From: Hippophae tibetana
Taxonomy: Eukaryota; Streptophyta; Magnoliopsida; Rosales; Elaeagnaceae
DNA: 64,000 nucleotides
NCBI GenBank assembly: GCA_037013495.1
Contig: CM072810.1
Location: forward strand, 73,454,449-73,518,448
Reading direction: 5' to 3'
The notes beneath the pieces are model-generated. The model saw nothing but the letters and a program-made list of their open reading frames with translations, did no database searches and was not told the origin of the DNA. The stretch's first letter is position 1, and every line of letters starts with the position of its first letter. Positions 45,700-60,500 of this stretch are shown piece by piece. A program made the position numbers and the translations under genes.

Positions 45700-48600
45700 G
45701 GTGTCGAAACTTTTAATATAATATATCAAATCGAAGCTTGTAAATATTCCTATAATCAGAGCATGGATTCCTAAGAATATTATTTTTTGAACTCAAATTC
45801 AACCGTTTATATCACCAACCAAAGTTTAAAATTTTCGTCTCACCTATTCCGTTTTTTTTCTTTCCGTTTTTTTCAATACCACTATAAGAGCAATTGAGTT
45901 AGGGATCAGGAATGTGTTTAAAAATATTCTAAGTTTCTCTATATCCAACAAATATTCTCTAGATCAGTGAAATATTCTAATGACCCTTTACAAAGAATAG
46001 ATTCGGAATATCTAATGGAAAGATTAATTTTGCAAGCAATTATTTTTTTTATTTACCTATATGCCCCTTATGTTTAGCGATTTTTTTTACTCAATTGTGG
46101 AATTTAATTTTTCTTATTTATCATAAATATTTTTACGCTTTTATTATTTACGGATGGATTAAGCACATTTCATAACTAAATATCCTCACTATGGTTGCAT
46201 TACGTCTTGGGTTTTGTTGCTTGTATAAGAAAAGAACAACTTTTTGATGGAGGAAGAACTAGTATAAATAATGAAAATATTTTTTACAAAGCTTTGTACG
46301 TTTCTTCCTAGGGTTCTTGATGGAATGCCAAATTTCGACACATCAAAGCGAGTGATCATTATTTTTTGGCATCAAAAGGTTGCGGTTTATGGACTTATTG
46401 ATGTTGTTTTCGTCTATGGATTTCATTTCGTAGTTCTTTTTTAAATCTTTGTCTCTTATTTTTTATCTTTATTTCTATGCTCAATCAATCTATGTTCTTC
46501 ATAAAAAAAATTGTGGGAAAAACAAGATGGGTTCTACTATTTATAGTATTGAAAAAAGAACAATTGATAAATTAGAGTTCCAATTATACACGCCATTACT
46601 TTTGACTAAGGTGTCGAAACTTTTAATATAATATATCAAATCGAAGCTTGTAAATATTCCTATAATCAGAGCATTAATTTCTAAGAATATTATTTTTTGA
46701 AATCAAATTCAACCGTTTATATCACCTACCAAAGTTTAAAATTTTCGTCTCATGTATTCCGTTTTTTTTTTCTTTCGGTTTTTTTCAATGCCACTATAAG
46801 AGCAATTGAGTTAGGGATCAGGAATGTGTTTAAAAATATTCTAAATTTCTCTATATCCAACAAATATTCTCTAGATCAGTGTAATATTCTAATGACCCTT
46901 TACAAAGAATAGATTTGGAATATCTAATGGAAAGATTAATTTTGGAAGCAATTATTTTTGTTTTATTTACTTATATGCCCCTTATGTTTAGCAATTTTTT
47001 TTTACTGAATTGTGGAATTTAATTTTTCTTATTTATTATAAGTATTTTTACGCTTTTATTATTTACGGATGGATTAAGCAAATTTCATAACTAAATATCC
47101 TCACTATGGTTGCATTACGTCTTGGGTTTTGTTGCTTGTATAAGAAAACAACAACCTTTTGATGGAGGAAGAACTAGTATAATTAATGAAAATATTTTTT
47201 ACCAAGCTTTGTACTTTTCTTCCTAGGGTTCTTGATATAATGCCTAGATTCGACACATCAAAGCGAATGATTATTATCTTTTGGCATCAAAAGGTTGCGG
47301 TTTATGGACTTATTGATGTTGTTTTCGTATGTGGATTTCATTTCGTAGTTCTTTTTTAAATCTTCGTCTCTTATTCTTGATCTTTATTTCTATGCTCAAT
47401 CAATGTATGTTCTTCATAAAAAAAATTGTGGGAAAAACAAGATGGGTTCTACTGTTTATAGTATTCAAAAAAGAACATTTGATAAATGAGAGTTCCAATT
47501 TTACACGCTATTACTTTTGACTCGGGTGTCGAAACTTTTAATATAATATTTCAAATCGAAGCTTGTAAATATTCCTATAATCAGAGCATGGATTCCTAAG
47601 AATATTATTTTTTGAACTCGAATTCAACCGTTTATATCACCTACCAAAGTTTAAAATTTTCGTCTCACCTATTCCGTTTTTTTTCTTTCAGTTTTTTTCA
47701 ATGCTACTATAAGAGCAATTGAGTTAGGGATGAGGAATGTGTTTAAAAATATTCTAAATTTCTCTCTATCCAACAAATATTCTCTAGATCAGTGAAATAT
47801 TCTAATGACCCTTTACAAAGAATAGATTTGGAATATCTAATGGAAAGATTAATTTTGGAAGCAATTATTTTTGTTTTATTTACTTATATGCCCCTTATGT
47901 TTAGCGATTTTTTTTACTGAATTGTGGAATTTAATTTTTCTTATTTATCATAAGTATTTTTTCGCTTTTATTATTTACAGATGGATTAAGAAAATTTCAT
48001 AACTAAATATCCTCAGTATGGTTGCATTACGTCTTAGGTTTTGTTGCTTGTATAAGAAAACAACAACCTTTTCATGGAGGAAGAACTAGTATAATTAATG
48101 AAAATATTTTTTACCAAGCTTTGTACTTTTGTTTTAAGGGTTCTTGATATAATGCCTAGATTCGACACATCGAAGCGAGTGATCATTATTTTTTGGCATC
48201 AAAAGGTTGCGGTTTATGGACATATTGATGTTGTTTTCGTCTGTGGATTTCATTTCGTAGTTCTTTTTTAATTCTTCGTCTCTTATTCTTGATCTTTATT
48301 TCTACGCTCAATCAATCAATGTTCTTCATAAAATAAATTGTGGGAAAAACAAGATGGGTTCTACTGTTTATACTATTGAAAAAAGAACATTTGATAAATT
48401 AGAGTTCCAATTTTACACGCCATTACGTTTGACTCGGGTGTCGAACCTTTTAATATAATATATCAAATCGAAGCTTGTAAATATTCCTATAATCAGAGCA
48501 TGGATTCCTAAGAATATTATTTTTTGAAATCAAATTCAACCGTTTATATCACCTACCAAAGTTTAAAATTTTCGTCTCATCTATTCCGTTTTTTTTTCTT

Positions 48601-51600
48601 TCAGTTTTTTTCAATGATACTATAAGAGGAATTGAGTTAGGGATGAGGAATGTGTTTAAAAATATTCTAAATTTCTCTCTATCCAACAAATATTCTCTAG
48701 ATCAGTGAAATATTCTAATGACCCTTTACAAAGAATAGATTTGGAATATCTAATGGAAAGATTAATTTTGGAAGCAATTATTTTTGTTTTATTTACTTAT
48801 ATGCCCCTTATGTTTAGCGATTTTTTTTACTGAATTGTGGAATTTAATTTTTCTTATTTATCATAAGTATTTTTTCGCTTTTATTATTTACAGATGGATT
48901 AAGAAAATTTCATAACTAAATATCCTCAGTATGGTTGCATTACGTCTTAGGTTTTGTTGCTTGTATAAGAAAACAACAACCTTTTCATGGAGGAAGAACT
49001 AGTATAATTAATGAAAATATTTTTTACCAAGCTTTGTACTTTTGTTTTAAGGGTTCTTGATATAATGCCTAGATTCGACACATCGAAGCGAGTGATCATT
49101 ATTTTTTGGCAGCAAAAGGTAGCGGTTTATGGACATATTGATGTTGTTTTCGTCTGTGGATTTCATTTCGTAGTTCTTTTTTAATTCTTCGTCTCTTATT
49201 CTTGATCTTTATTTCTACGCTCAATCAATCTATGTTCTTCATAAAAAAAATTGTGGGAAAAACAAGATGGGTTCTACTGTTTATACTATTGAAAAAAGAA
49301 CATTTGATAAATCAGAGTTCCAATTTTACACGCCATTACGTTTGACTCGGGTGTCGAAACTTTTAATATAATATATCAAATCGAAGCTTGTAAATATTCC
49401 TATAATCAGAGCATGGATTCCTAAGAATATTATTTTTTGAACTCAAATTCAACCGTTTATATCACCAACCAAAGTTTAAAATTTTCGTCTCACCTATTCC
49501 GTTTTTTTTCTTTCCGTTTTTTTCAATACCACTATAAGAGCAATTGAGTTAGGGATCAGGAATGTGTTTAAAAATATTCTAAGTTTCTCTATATCCAACA
49601 AATATTCTCTAGATCAGTGAAATATTCTAATGACCCTTTACAAAGAATAGATTCGGAATATCTAATGGAAAGATTAATTTTGCAAGCAATTATTTTTTTT
49701 ATTTACCTATATGCCCCTTATGTTTAGCGATTTTTTTTACTCAATTGTGGAATTTAATTTTTCTTATTTATCATAAATATTTTTACGCTTTTATTATTTA
49801 CGGATGGATTAAGCACATTTCATAACTAAATATCCTCACTATGGTTGCATTACGTCTTGGGTTTTGTTGCTTGTATAAGAAAAGAACAACTTTTTGATGG
49901 AGGAAGAACTAGTATAAATAATGAAAATATTTTTTACAAAGCTTTGTACGTTTCTTCCTAGGGTTCTTGATGGAATGCCAAATTTCGACACATCAAAGCG
50001 AGTGATCATTATTTTTTGGCATCAAAAGGTTGCGGTTTATGGACTTATTGATGTTGTTTTCGTCTATGGATTTCATTTCGTAGTTCTTTTTTAAATCTTT
50101 GTCTCTTATTTTTTATCTTTATTTCTATGCTCAATCAATCTATGTTCTTCATAAAAAAAATTGTGGGAAAAACAAGATGGGTTCTACTATTTATAGTATT
50201 GAAAAAAGAACAATTGATAAATTAGAGTTCCAATTATACACGCCATTACTTTTGACTAAGGTGTCGAAACTTTTAATATAATATATCAAATCGAAGCTTG
50301 TAAATATTCCTATAATCAGAGCATTAATTTCTAAGAATATTATTTTTTGAAATCAAATTCAACCGTTTATATCACCTACCAAAGTTTAAAATTTTCGTCT
50401 CATGTATTCCGTTTTTTTTTCTTTCGGTTTTTTTCAATGCCACTATAAGAGCAATTGAGTTAGGGATCAGGAATGTGTTTAAAAATATTCTAAATTTCTC
50501 TATATCCAACAAATATTCTCTAGATCAGTGTAATATTCTAATGACCCTTTACAAAGAATAGATTTGGAATATCTAATGGAAAGATTAATTTTGGAAGCAA
50601 TTATTTTTGTTTTATTTACTTATATGCCCCTTATGTTTAGCAATTTTTTTTTACTGAATTGTGGAATTTAATTTTTCTTATTTATTATAAGTATTTTTAC
50701 GCTTTTATTATTTACGGATGGATTAAGCAAATTTCATAACTAAATATCCTCACTATGGTTGCATTACGTCTTGGGTTTTGTTGCTTGTATAAGAAAACAA
50801 CAACCTTTTGATGGAGGAAGAACTAGTATAATTAATGAAAATATTTTTTACCAAGCTTTGTACTTTTCTTCCTAGGGTTCTTGATATAATGCCTAGATTC
50901 GACACATCAAAGCGAATGATTATTATCTTTTGGCATCAAAAGGTTGCGGTTTATGGACTTATTGATGTTGTTTTCGTATGTGGATTTCATTTCGTAGTTC
51001 TTTTTTAAATCTTCGTCTCTTATTCTTGATCTTTATTTCTATGCTCAATCAATGTATGTTCTTCATAAAAAAAATTGTGGGAAAAACAAGATGGGTTCTA
51101 CTGTTTATAGTATTCAAAAAAGAACATTTGATAAATGAGAGTTCCAATTTTACACGCTATTACTTTTGACTCGGGTGTCGAAACTTTTAATATAATATTT
51201 CAAATCGAAGCTTGTAAATATTCCTATAATCAGAGCATGGATTCCTAAGAATATTATTTTTTGAACTCGAATTCAACCGTTTATATCACCTACCAAAGTT
51301 TAAAATTTTCGTCTCACCTATTCCGTTTTTTTTCTTTCAGTTTTTTTCAATGCTACTATAAGAGCAATTGAGTTAGGGATGAGGAATGTGTTTAAAAATA
51401 TTCTAAATTTCTCTCTATCCAACAAATATTCTCTAGATCAGTGAAATATTCTAATGACCCTTTACAAAGAATAGATTTGGAATATCTAATGGAAAGATTA
51501 ATTTTGGAAGCAATTATTTTTGTTTTATTTACTTATATGCCCCTTATGTTTAGCGATTTTTTTTACTGAATTGTGGAATTTAATTTTTCTTATTTATCAT

Positions 51601-54600
51601 AAGTATTTTTTCGCTTTTATTATTTACAGATGGATTAAGAAAATTTCATAACTAAATATCCTCAGTATGGTTGCATTACGTCTTAGGTTTTGTTGCTTGT
51701 ATAAGAAAACAACAACCTTTTCATGGAGGAAGAACTAGTATAATTAATGAAAATATTTTTTACCAAGCTTTGTACTTTTGTTTTAAGGGTTCTTGATATA
51801 ATGCCTAGATTCGACACATCGAAGCGAGTGATCATTATTTTTTGGCATCAAAAGGTTGCGGTTTATGGACATATTGATGTTGTTTTCGTCTGTGGATTTC
51901 ATTTCGTAGTTCTTTTTTAATTCTTCGTCTCTTATTCTTGATCTTTATTTCTACGCTCAATCAATCAATGTTCTTCATAAAATAAATTGTGGGAAAAACA
52001 AGATGGGTTCTACTGTTTATACTATTGAAAAAAGAACATTTGATAAATTAGAGTTCCAATTTTACACGCCATTACGTTTGACTCGGGTGTCGAACCTTTT
52101 AATATAATATATCAAATCGAAGCTTGTAAATATTCCTATAATCAGAGCATGGATTCCTAAGAATATTATTTTTTGAAATCAAATTCAACCGTTTATATCA
52201 CCTACCAAAGTTTAAAATTTTCGTCTCATCTATTCCGTTTTTTTTCTTTCAGTTTTTTTCAATGATACTATAAGAGCAATTGAGTTAGGGATGAGGAATG
52301 TGTTTAAAAATATTCTAAATTTCTCTCTATCCAACAAATATTCTCTAGATCAGTGAAATATTCTAATGACCCTTTACAAAGAATAGATTTGGAATATCTA
52401 ATGGAAAGATTAATTTTGGAAGCAATTATTTTTGTTTTATTTACTTATATGCCCCTTATGTTTAGCGATTTTTTTTACTGAATTGTGGAATTTAATTTTT
52501 CTTATTTATCATAAGTATTTTTTCGCTTTTATTATTTACAGATGGATTAAGAAAATTTCATAACTAAATATCCTCAGTATGGTTGCATTACGTCTTAGGT
52601 TTTGTTGCTTGTATAAGAAAACAACAACCTTTTCATGGAGGAAGAACTAGTATAATTAATGAAAATATTTTTTACCAAGCTTTGTACTTTTGTTTTAAGG
52701 GTTCTTGATATAATGCCTAGATTCGACACATCGAAGCGAGTGATCATTATTTTTTGGCAGCAAAAGGTTGCGGTTTATGGACATATTGATGTTGTTTTCG
52801 TCTGTGGATTTCATTTCGTAGTTCTTTTTTAATTCTTCGTCTCTTATTCTTGATCTTTATTTCTACGCTCAATCAATCTATGTTCTTCATAAAAAAAATT
52901 GTGGGAAAAACAAGATGGGTTCTACTGTTTATACTATTGAAAAAAGAACATTTGATAAATCAGAGTTCCAATTTTACACGCCATTACGTTTGACTCGGGT
53001 GTCGAAACTTTTAATATAATATATCAAATCGAAGCTTGTAAATATTCCTATAATCAGAGCATGGATTCCTAAGAATATTATTTTTTGAACTCAAATTCAA
53101 CCGTTTATATCACCAACCAAAGTTTAAAATTTTCGTCTCACCTATTCCGTTTTTTTTTCTTTCCGTTTTTTTCAATACCACTATAAGAGCAATTGAGTTA
53201 GGGATCAGGAATGTGTTTAAAAATATTCTAAGTTTCTCTATATCCAACAAATATTCTCTAGATCAGTGAAATATTCTAATGACCCTTTACAAAGAATAGA
53301 TTCAGAATATCTAATGGAAAGATTAATTTTGCAAGCAATTATTTTTTTTATTTACCTATATGCCCCTTATGTTTAGCGATTTTTTTTACTCAATTGTGGA
53401 ATTTAATTTTTCTTATTTATCATAAATATTTTTACGCTTTTATTATTTACGGATGGATTAAGCACATTTCATAACTAAATATCCTCACTATGGTTGCATT
53501 ACGTCTTGGGTTTTGTTGCTTGTATAAGAAAAGAACAACTTTTTGATGGAGGAAGAACTAGTATAAATAATGAAAATATTTTTTACAAAGCTTTGTACGT
53601 TTCTTCCTAGGGTTCTTGATGGAATGCCAAATTTCGACACATCAAAGCGAGTGATCATTATTTTTTGGCATCAAAAGGTTGCGGTTTATGGACTTATTGA
53701 TGTTGTTTTCGTCTATGGATTTCATTTCGTAGTTCTTTTTTAAATCTTTGTCTCTTATTTTTTATCTTTATTTCTATGCTCAATCAATCTATGTTCTTCA
53801 TAAAAAAAATTGTGGGAAAAACAAGATGGGTTCTACTATTTATAGTATTGAAAAAAGAACAATTGATAAATTAGAGTTCCAATTATACACGCCATTACTT
53901 TTGACTAAGGTGTCGAAACTTTTAATATAATATATCAAATCGAAGCTTGTAAATATTCCTATAATCAGAGCATTAATTTCTAAGAATATTATTTTTTGAA
54001 ATCAAATTCAACCGTTTATATCACCTACCAAAGTTTAAAATTTTCGTCTCATGTATTCCGTTTTTTTTTCTTTCGGTTTTTTTCAATGCCACTATAAGAG
54101 CAATTGAGTTAGGGATCAGGAATGTGTTTAAAAATATTCTAAATTTCTCTATATCCAACAAATATTCTCTAGATCAGTGTAATATTCTAATGACCCTTTA
54201 CAAAGAATAGATTTGGAATATCTAATGGAAAGATTAATTTTGGAAGCAATTATTTTTGTTTTATTTACTTATATGCCCCTTATGTTTAGCAATTTTTTTT
54301 TACTGAATTGTGGAATTTAATTTTTCTTATTTATTATAAGTATTTTTACGCTTTTATTATTTACGGATGGATTAAGCAAATTTCATAACTAAATATCCTC
54401 ACTATGGTTGCATTACGTCTTGGGTTTTGTTGCTTGTATAAGAAAACAACAACCTTTTGATGGAGGAAGAACTAGTATAATTAATGAAAATATTTTTTAC
54501 CAAGCTTTGTACTTTTCTTCCTAGGGTTCTTGATATAATGCCTAGATTCGACACATCAAAGCGAATGATTATTATCTTTTGGCATCAAAAGGTTGCGGTT

Positions 54601-55734
54601 TATGGACTTATTGATGTTGTTTTCGTATGTGGATTTCATTTCGTAGTTCTTTTTTAAATCTTCGTCTCTTATTCTTGATCTTTATTTCTATGCTCAATCA
54701 ATGTATGTTCTTCATAAAAAAAATTGTGGGAAAAACAAGATGGGTTCTACTGTTTATAGTATTCAAAAAAGAACATTTGATAAATGAGAGTTCCAATTTT
54801 ACACGCTATTACTTTTGACTCGGGTGTCGAAACTTTTAATATAATATTTCAAATCGAAGCTTGTAAATATTCCTATAATCAGAGCATGGATTCCTAAGAA
54901 TATTATTTTTTGAACTCGAATTCAACCGTTTATATCACCTACCAAAGTTTAAAATTTTCGTCTCACCTATTCCGTTTTTTTTCTTTCGGTTTTTTTCAAT
55001 GCCACTATAAGAGCAATTGAGTTAGGGATCAGGAATGTGTTTAAACATATTCTAAATTTCTCTATATCCAACAAATATTCTCTAGATCAGTGAAATATTC
55101 TAATGACCCTTTACAAAGAATAGATTCGGAATATCTAATGGAAAGATTAATTTTGGAAGCAATTATTTTTGTTTTATTTACTTATATGCCCCTTATGTTT
55201 AGCGATTTTTTTTTACTGAATTGTGGAATTTAATTTTTCTTATTTATTATAAGTGTTTTTACGCTTTTATTATTTACGGATGGATTAAGCAAATTTCATA
55301 ACTAAATATCCTCACTATGGTTGCATTACGTCTTGGGTTTTGTTGCTTGTATAAGAAAACAACAACCTTTTGATGGAGGAAGAACTAGTATAACTAATGA
55401 AAATATTTTTTACCAAGCTTTGTACTTTTCTTCCTAGGGTTCTTGATATAATGCCTAGATTCGACACATCAAAGCGAATGATCATTATCTTTTGGCATCA
55501 AAAGTTTGCGGTTTATGGACTTATTGATGTTGTTTTCGTGTGTGGATTTCATTTCGTAGTTCTTTTTTAAATCTTCGTCTCTTATTCTTGATATTTATTT
55601 CGACGCTCAATCAATCCATGTTATTCATAAAAAAATTGTCTGAAAAACAAGATGGGTTCTACTGTTTACAGTATTGAAAAAAGAACATTTGATAAATCAG
55701 AGTTCCAATTTTACACGGCAATACTTTTGACTCG
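44788..55734 (+). repeat. Satellite higher-order repeat: 3.65-kb tetramer, three copies
   Basis: Copies at 44788-48436, 48437-52085 and 52086-55734. Unit order: GTCGAACC type (44788), ACCAACC type (45700), GCATTAATTTC type (46610), AATATTTCAAATC type (47525). By eye copies 1 and 2 differ by only a few substitutions and T-tract lengths in 3.6 kb. The fourth unit of copy 3 (54823-55734) matches its partners only over about the first 150 bp and then changes to another variant. Such order and identity mean very recent amplification of a four-unit block. Confidence 0.9.
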
Positions 55735-57555
55735 GGTGTCGAAATGTTTAATATTATATCAAATTGAAGCTTGTAAATATTCCTATAATCAGAGCATGGA
55801 TTCCTAATAATATTACTTTTTGAAATCAAATTCAACCATTTATATCACCTACCAAAGTTTAAAATTGTTGTCTCACTGATTCCTTCTTTTTTCTTTCGGT
55901 TTTTTCAATGCCACTATAAGAGCGATTGACTTACGGATCAAGAGTGTTTTTAAAAATATTCTAAATTTCTCTATATCCAACAAATATTCTCAAGATCAGT
56001 GAAATATTCTAATGACCTTTCACAACAGATAGATTTCGAATATCTAATGGAAAGATTAATTTTTGAAGAAATTATATTTGTCCTATTTACTTATGTGCCT
56101 CTTATGATTTGTGATTTTTTTTACTGAATTGTGGAATTTAATTTTTCTTATTTATCATAAGTATTTTTACGCTTTTATTATTTACGGTTGATTTAAGCAA
56201 ATTTCATAACTAAATATCCTCACTATGGTTGCATTACGTCTTTTGTTTTGTTGCTTGTATAAGAAAACAACAAACTTTTGATAGAGGAAGAACTAGTATA
56301 ATTAATGAAAATATTTTTTACCAAGCTTTGTACTTTTCTTCCTAGGGTTCTTGATATAATGCCTAGATTCGACACATCAAAGCGAATGATCATTATCTTT
56401 TGGCATCAAAAGGTTGCGGTTTATGGACTTATTGATCTTGTTTTCGTCTATGGAATTCATTTCGTAGTTCTTTTATGAAATCTTCGTCTCTTATTCTTGA
56501 TATTTATTTCTACGCTCAATCAATCCATGTTATTCATAAAAACAATTCTCTGAAAAACAAGATGGGTTCTACTGTTTATAGTATTGAAAAAAGAACATTT
56601 GATAAATCAGAGCTCCAATTTTACACGCCATTACTTTTGACTCGGGTGTCGAAACCTTTAATATAATATATCAAATCGAAGCTTGTAAATATTCCTATAA
56701 TGAGAGCATGGATTCCTAAGAATATTATTTTTTGAAATCAAATTCAACCGTTTATATCACCTACCAAAGTTTAAAATTTTCGTCTCACTGATTCCTTCCT
56801 TTTTTCTTTCGGTTTTTTCAATGCCACTATAAGAGCGATTGACTTACGGATCAAGAGTGTTTTTAAAAATATTCTAAATTTCTCTATATCCAACAAATAT
56901 TCTCAAGATCAGTGAAATATTCTAATGACCTTTCACAACAGATAGATTTCGAATATCTAATGGAAAGATTAATTTTTGAAGAAATTATATTTGTTCTATT
57001 TACTTATGTGCCTCTTATGATTTGTCATTTTTTTTACTGAATTGTGGAATTTAATTTTTCTTATTTATCATAAGTATTTTTACGCTTTTATTATTTACGG
57101 ATGGATTAAGCAAATTTCATAACTAAATATCCTCACTATGGTTGCATTACGTCTTGGGTTTTGTTGCTTGTATAAGAAAACAACAACCTTTTGATGGAGG
57201 AAGAACTAGTATAACTAATGAAAATATTTTTTACCAAGCTTTGTACTTTTCTTCCTAGGGTTCTTGATATAATGCCTAGATTCGACACATCAAAGCGAAT
57301 GATCATTATCTTTTGGCATCAAAAGGTTGCGGTTTATGGACTTATTGATGTTGTTTTCGTGTGTGGATTTCATTTCGTAGTTCTTTTTTAAATCTTCGTC
57401 TCTTATTCTTGATATTTATTTCTACGCTCAATCAATCCATGTTATTCATAAAAAAATTGTCTGAAAAACAAGATGGGTTCTACTGTCTACAGTATTGAAA
57501 AAAGAACATTTGATAAATCAGAGTTCCAATTTTACACGGCAATACTTTTGACTCG
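55735..57555 (+). repeat. Satellite units joining the tetramer and trimer domains
   Basis: Two beta units. Unit 55735 is of the GAAATGTTTAATATTATATC type, also seen once much earlier at 33842. Unit 56645 is of the GTCGAAACCTTTAAT type. They are like the first two units of the trimer that follows but lack its third unit. Confidence 0.85.
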
Positions 57556-60500
57556 GGTGTCGAAATGTTTAATATTATATCAAATTGAAGCTTGTAAATA
57601 TTCCTATAATCAGAGCATGGATTCCTAATAATATTACTTTTTGAAATCAAATTCAACCATTTATATCACCTACCAAAGTTTAAAATTGTTGTCTCACTGA
57701 TTCCTTCTTTTTTCTTTCGGTTTTTTCAATGCCACTATAAGAGCGATTGACTTACGGATCAAGAGTGTTTTTAAAAATATTCTAAATTGCTCTATATCCA
57801 ACAAATATTCTCAAGATCAGTGAAATATTCTAATGACCTTTCACAACAGATAGATTTCGAATATCTAATGGAAAGATTAATTTTTGAAGAAATTGTATTT
57901 GTTCTATTTACTTATGTGCCTCTTATGATTTGTGATTTTTTTTACTGAATTGTGGAATTTAATTTTTCTTATTTATCATAAGTATTTTTACGCTTTTATT
58001 ATTTACGGTTGATTTAAGCAAATTTCATAACTAAATATCCTCACTATGGTTGCATTACGTCTTTTGTTTTGTTGCTTGTATAAGAAAACAACAAACTTTT
58101 GATAGAGGAAGAACTAGTATAATTAATGAAAATATTTTTTACCAAGCTTTGTACTTTTCTTCCTAGGGTTCTTGATATAATGCCTAGATTCGACACATCA
58201 AAGCGAATGATCATTATCTTTTGGCATCAAAAGGTTGCGGTTTATGGACTTATTGATCTTGTTTTCGTCTGTGGAATTCATTTCGTAGTTCTTTTATGAA
58301 ATCTTCGTCTCTTATTCTTGATATTTATTTCTACGCTCAATCAATCCATGTTATTCATAAAAACAATTCTCTGAAAAACAAGATGGGTTCTACTGTTTAT
58401 AGTATTGAAAAAAGAACATTTGATAAATCAGAGCTCCAATTTTACACGCCATTACTTTTGACTCGGGTGTCGAAACCTTTAATATAATATATCAAATCGA
58501 AGCTTGTAAATATTACTATAATGAGATCATGGATTCCTAAGAATATTATTTTTTGAAATCAAATTCAACCGTTTATATCACCTACCAAAGTTTAAAATTT
58601 TCGTCTCACTGATTCCTTCTTTTTTCTTTCGGTTTTTTCAATGCCACTATAAGAGCGATTGACTTACGGATCAAGAGTGTTTTTAAAAATATTCTAAATT
58701 GCTCTATATCCAACAAATATTCTCAAGATCAGTGAAATATTCTAATGACCTTTCACAACAGATAGATTTCGAATATCTAATGGAAAGATTAATTTTTGAA
58801 GAAATTGTATTTGTTCTATTTACTTATGTGCCTCTTATGATTTGTGATTTTTTTTACTGAATTGTGGAATTTAATTTTTCTTATTTATCATAAGTATTTT
58901 TACGCTTTTATTATTTACGGTTGATTTAAGCAAATTTCATAACTAAATATCCTCACTATGGTTGCATTACGTCTTTTGTTTTGTTGCTTGTATAAGAAAA
59001 CAACAAACTTTTGATAGAGGAAGAACTAGTATAATTAATGAAAATATTTTTTACCAAGCTTTGTACTTTTCTTCCTAGGGTTCTTGATATAATGCCTAGA
59101 TTCGACACATCAAAGCGAATGATCATTATCTTTTGGCATCAAAAGGTTGCGGTTTATGGACTTATTGATCTTGTTTTCGTCTGTGGAATTCATTTCGTAG
59201 TTCTTTTATGAAATCTTCGTCTCTTATTCTTGATATTTATTTCTACACTCAATCAATCCATGTTATTCATAAAAACAATTCTCTGAAAAACAAGATGGGT
59301 TCTACTGTTTATAGTATTGAAAAAAGAACATTTGATAAATCAGAGCTCCAATTTTACACGCCATTACTTTTGACTCGGGTGTCGAAACCTTTAATATAAT
59401 ATATCAAATCGAAGCTTGTAAATATTCCTATAATGAGAGCATGGATTCCTAAGAATATTATTTTTTGAAATCAAATTCAACCGTTTATATCACCTACCAA
59501 AGTTTAAAATTTTCGTCTCACTGATTCCTTCTTTTTTCTTTCGGTTTTTTCAATGCCACTATAAGAGCGATTGACTTACGGATCAAGAGTGTTTTTAAAA
59601 ATATTCTAAATTTCTCTATATCCAACAAATATTCTCAAGATCAGTGAAATATTCTAATGACCTTTCACAACAGATAGATTTCGAATATCTAATGGAAAGA
59701 TTAATTTTTGAAGAAATTATATTTGTTCTATTTACTTATGTGCCTCTTATGATTTGTCATTTTTTTTACTGAATTGTGGAATTTAATTTTTCTTATTTAT
59801 CATAAGTATTTTTACGCTTTTATTATTTATGGATGGATTAAGCAAATTTCATAACTAAATATCCTCACTACGTTTGCATTACGTCTTGGGTTTTGTTGCT
59901 TGTATAATAAAACAACAACCTTTTGATGGAGGAAGAACTAGTATAACTAATGAAAATATTTTTTACCAAGCTTTGTACTTTTCTTCCTAGGGTTCTTGAT
60001 ATAATGCCTAGATTCGACACATCAAAGCGAATGATCATTATCTTTTGGCATCAAAAGGTTGCGGTTTATGGACTTATTGATGTTGTTTTCGTGTGTGGAT
60101 TTCATTTCGTAGTTCTTTTTTAAATCTTCGTCTCTTATTCTTGATATTTATTTCTACGCTCAATCAATCCATGTTATTCATAAAAAAATTGTCTGAAAAA
60201 CAAGATGGGTTCTACTGTTTACAGTATTGAAAAAAGAACATTTGATAAATCAGAGTTCCAATTTTACACGGCAATACTTTTGACTCGGGTGTCGAAATGT
60301 TTAATATTATATCAAATTGAAGCTTGTAAATATTCCTATAATCAGAGCATGGATTCCTAATAATATTACTTTTTGAAATCAAATTCAACCATTTATATCA
60401 CCTACCAAAGTTTAAAATTGTTGTCTCACTGATTCCTTCTTTTTTCTTTCGGTTTTTTCAATGCCACTATAAGAGCGATTGACTTACGGATCAAGAGTGT

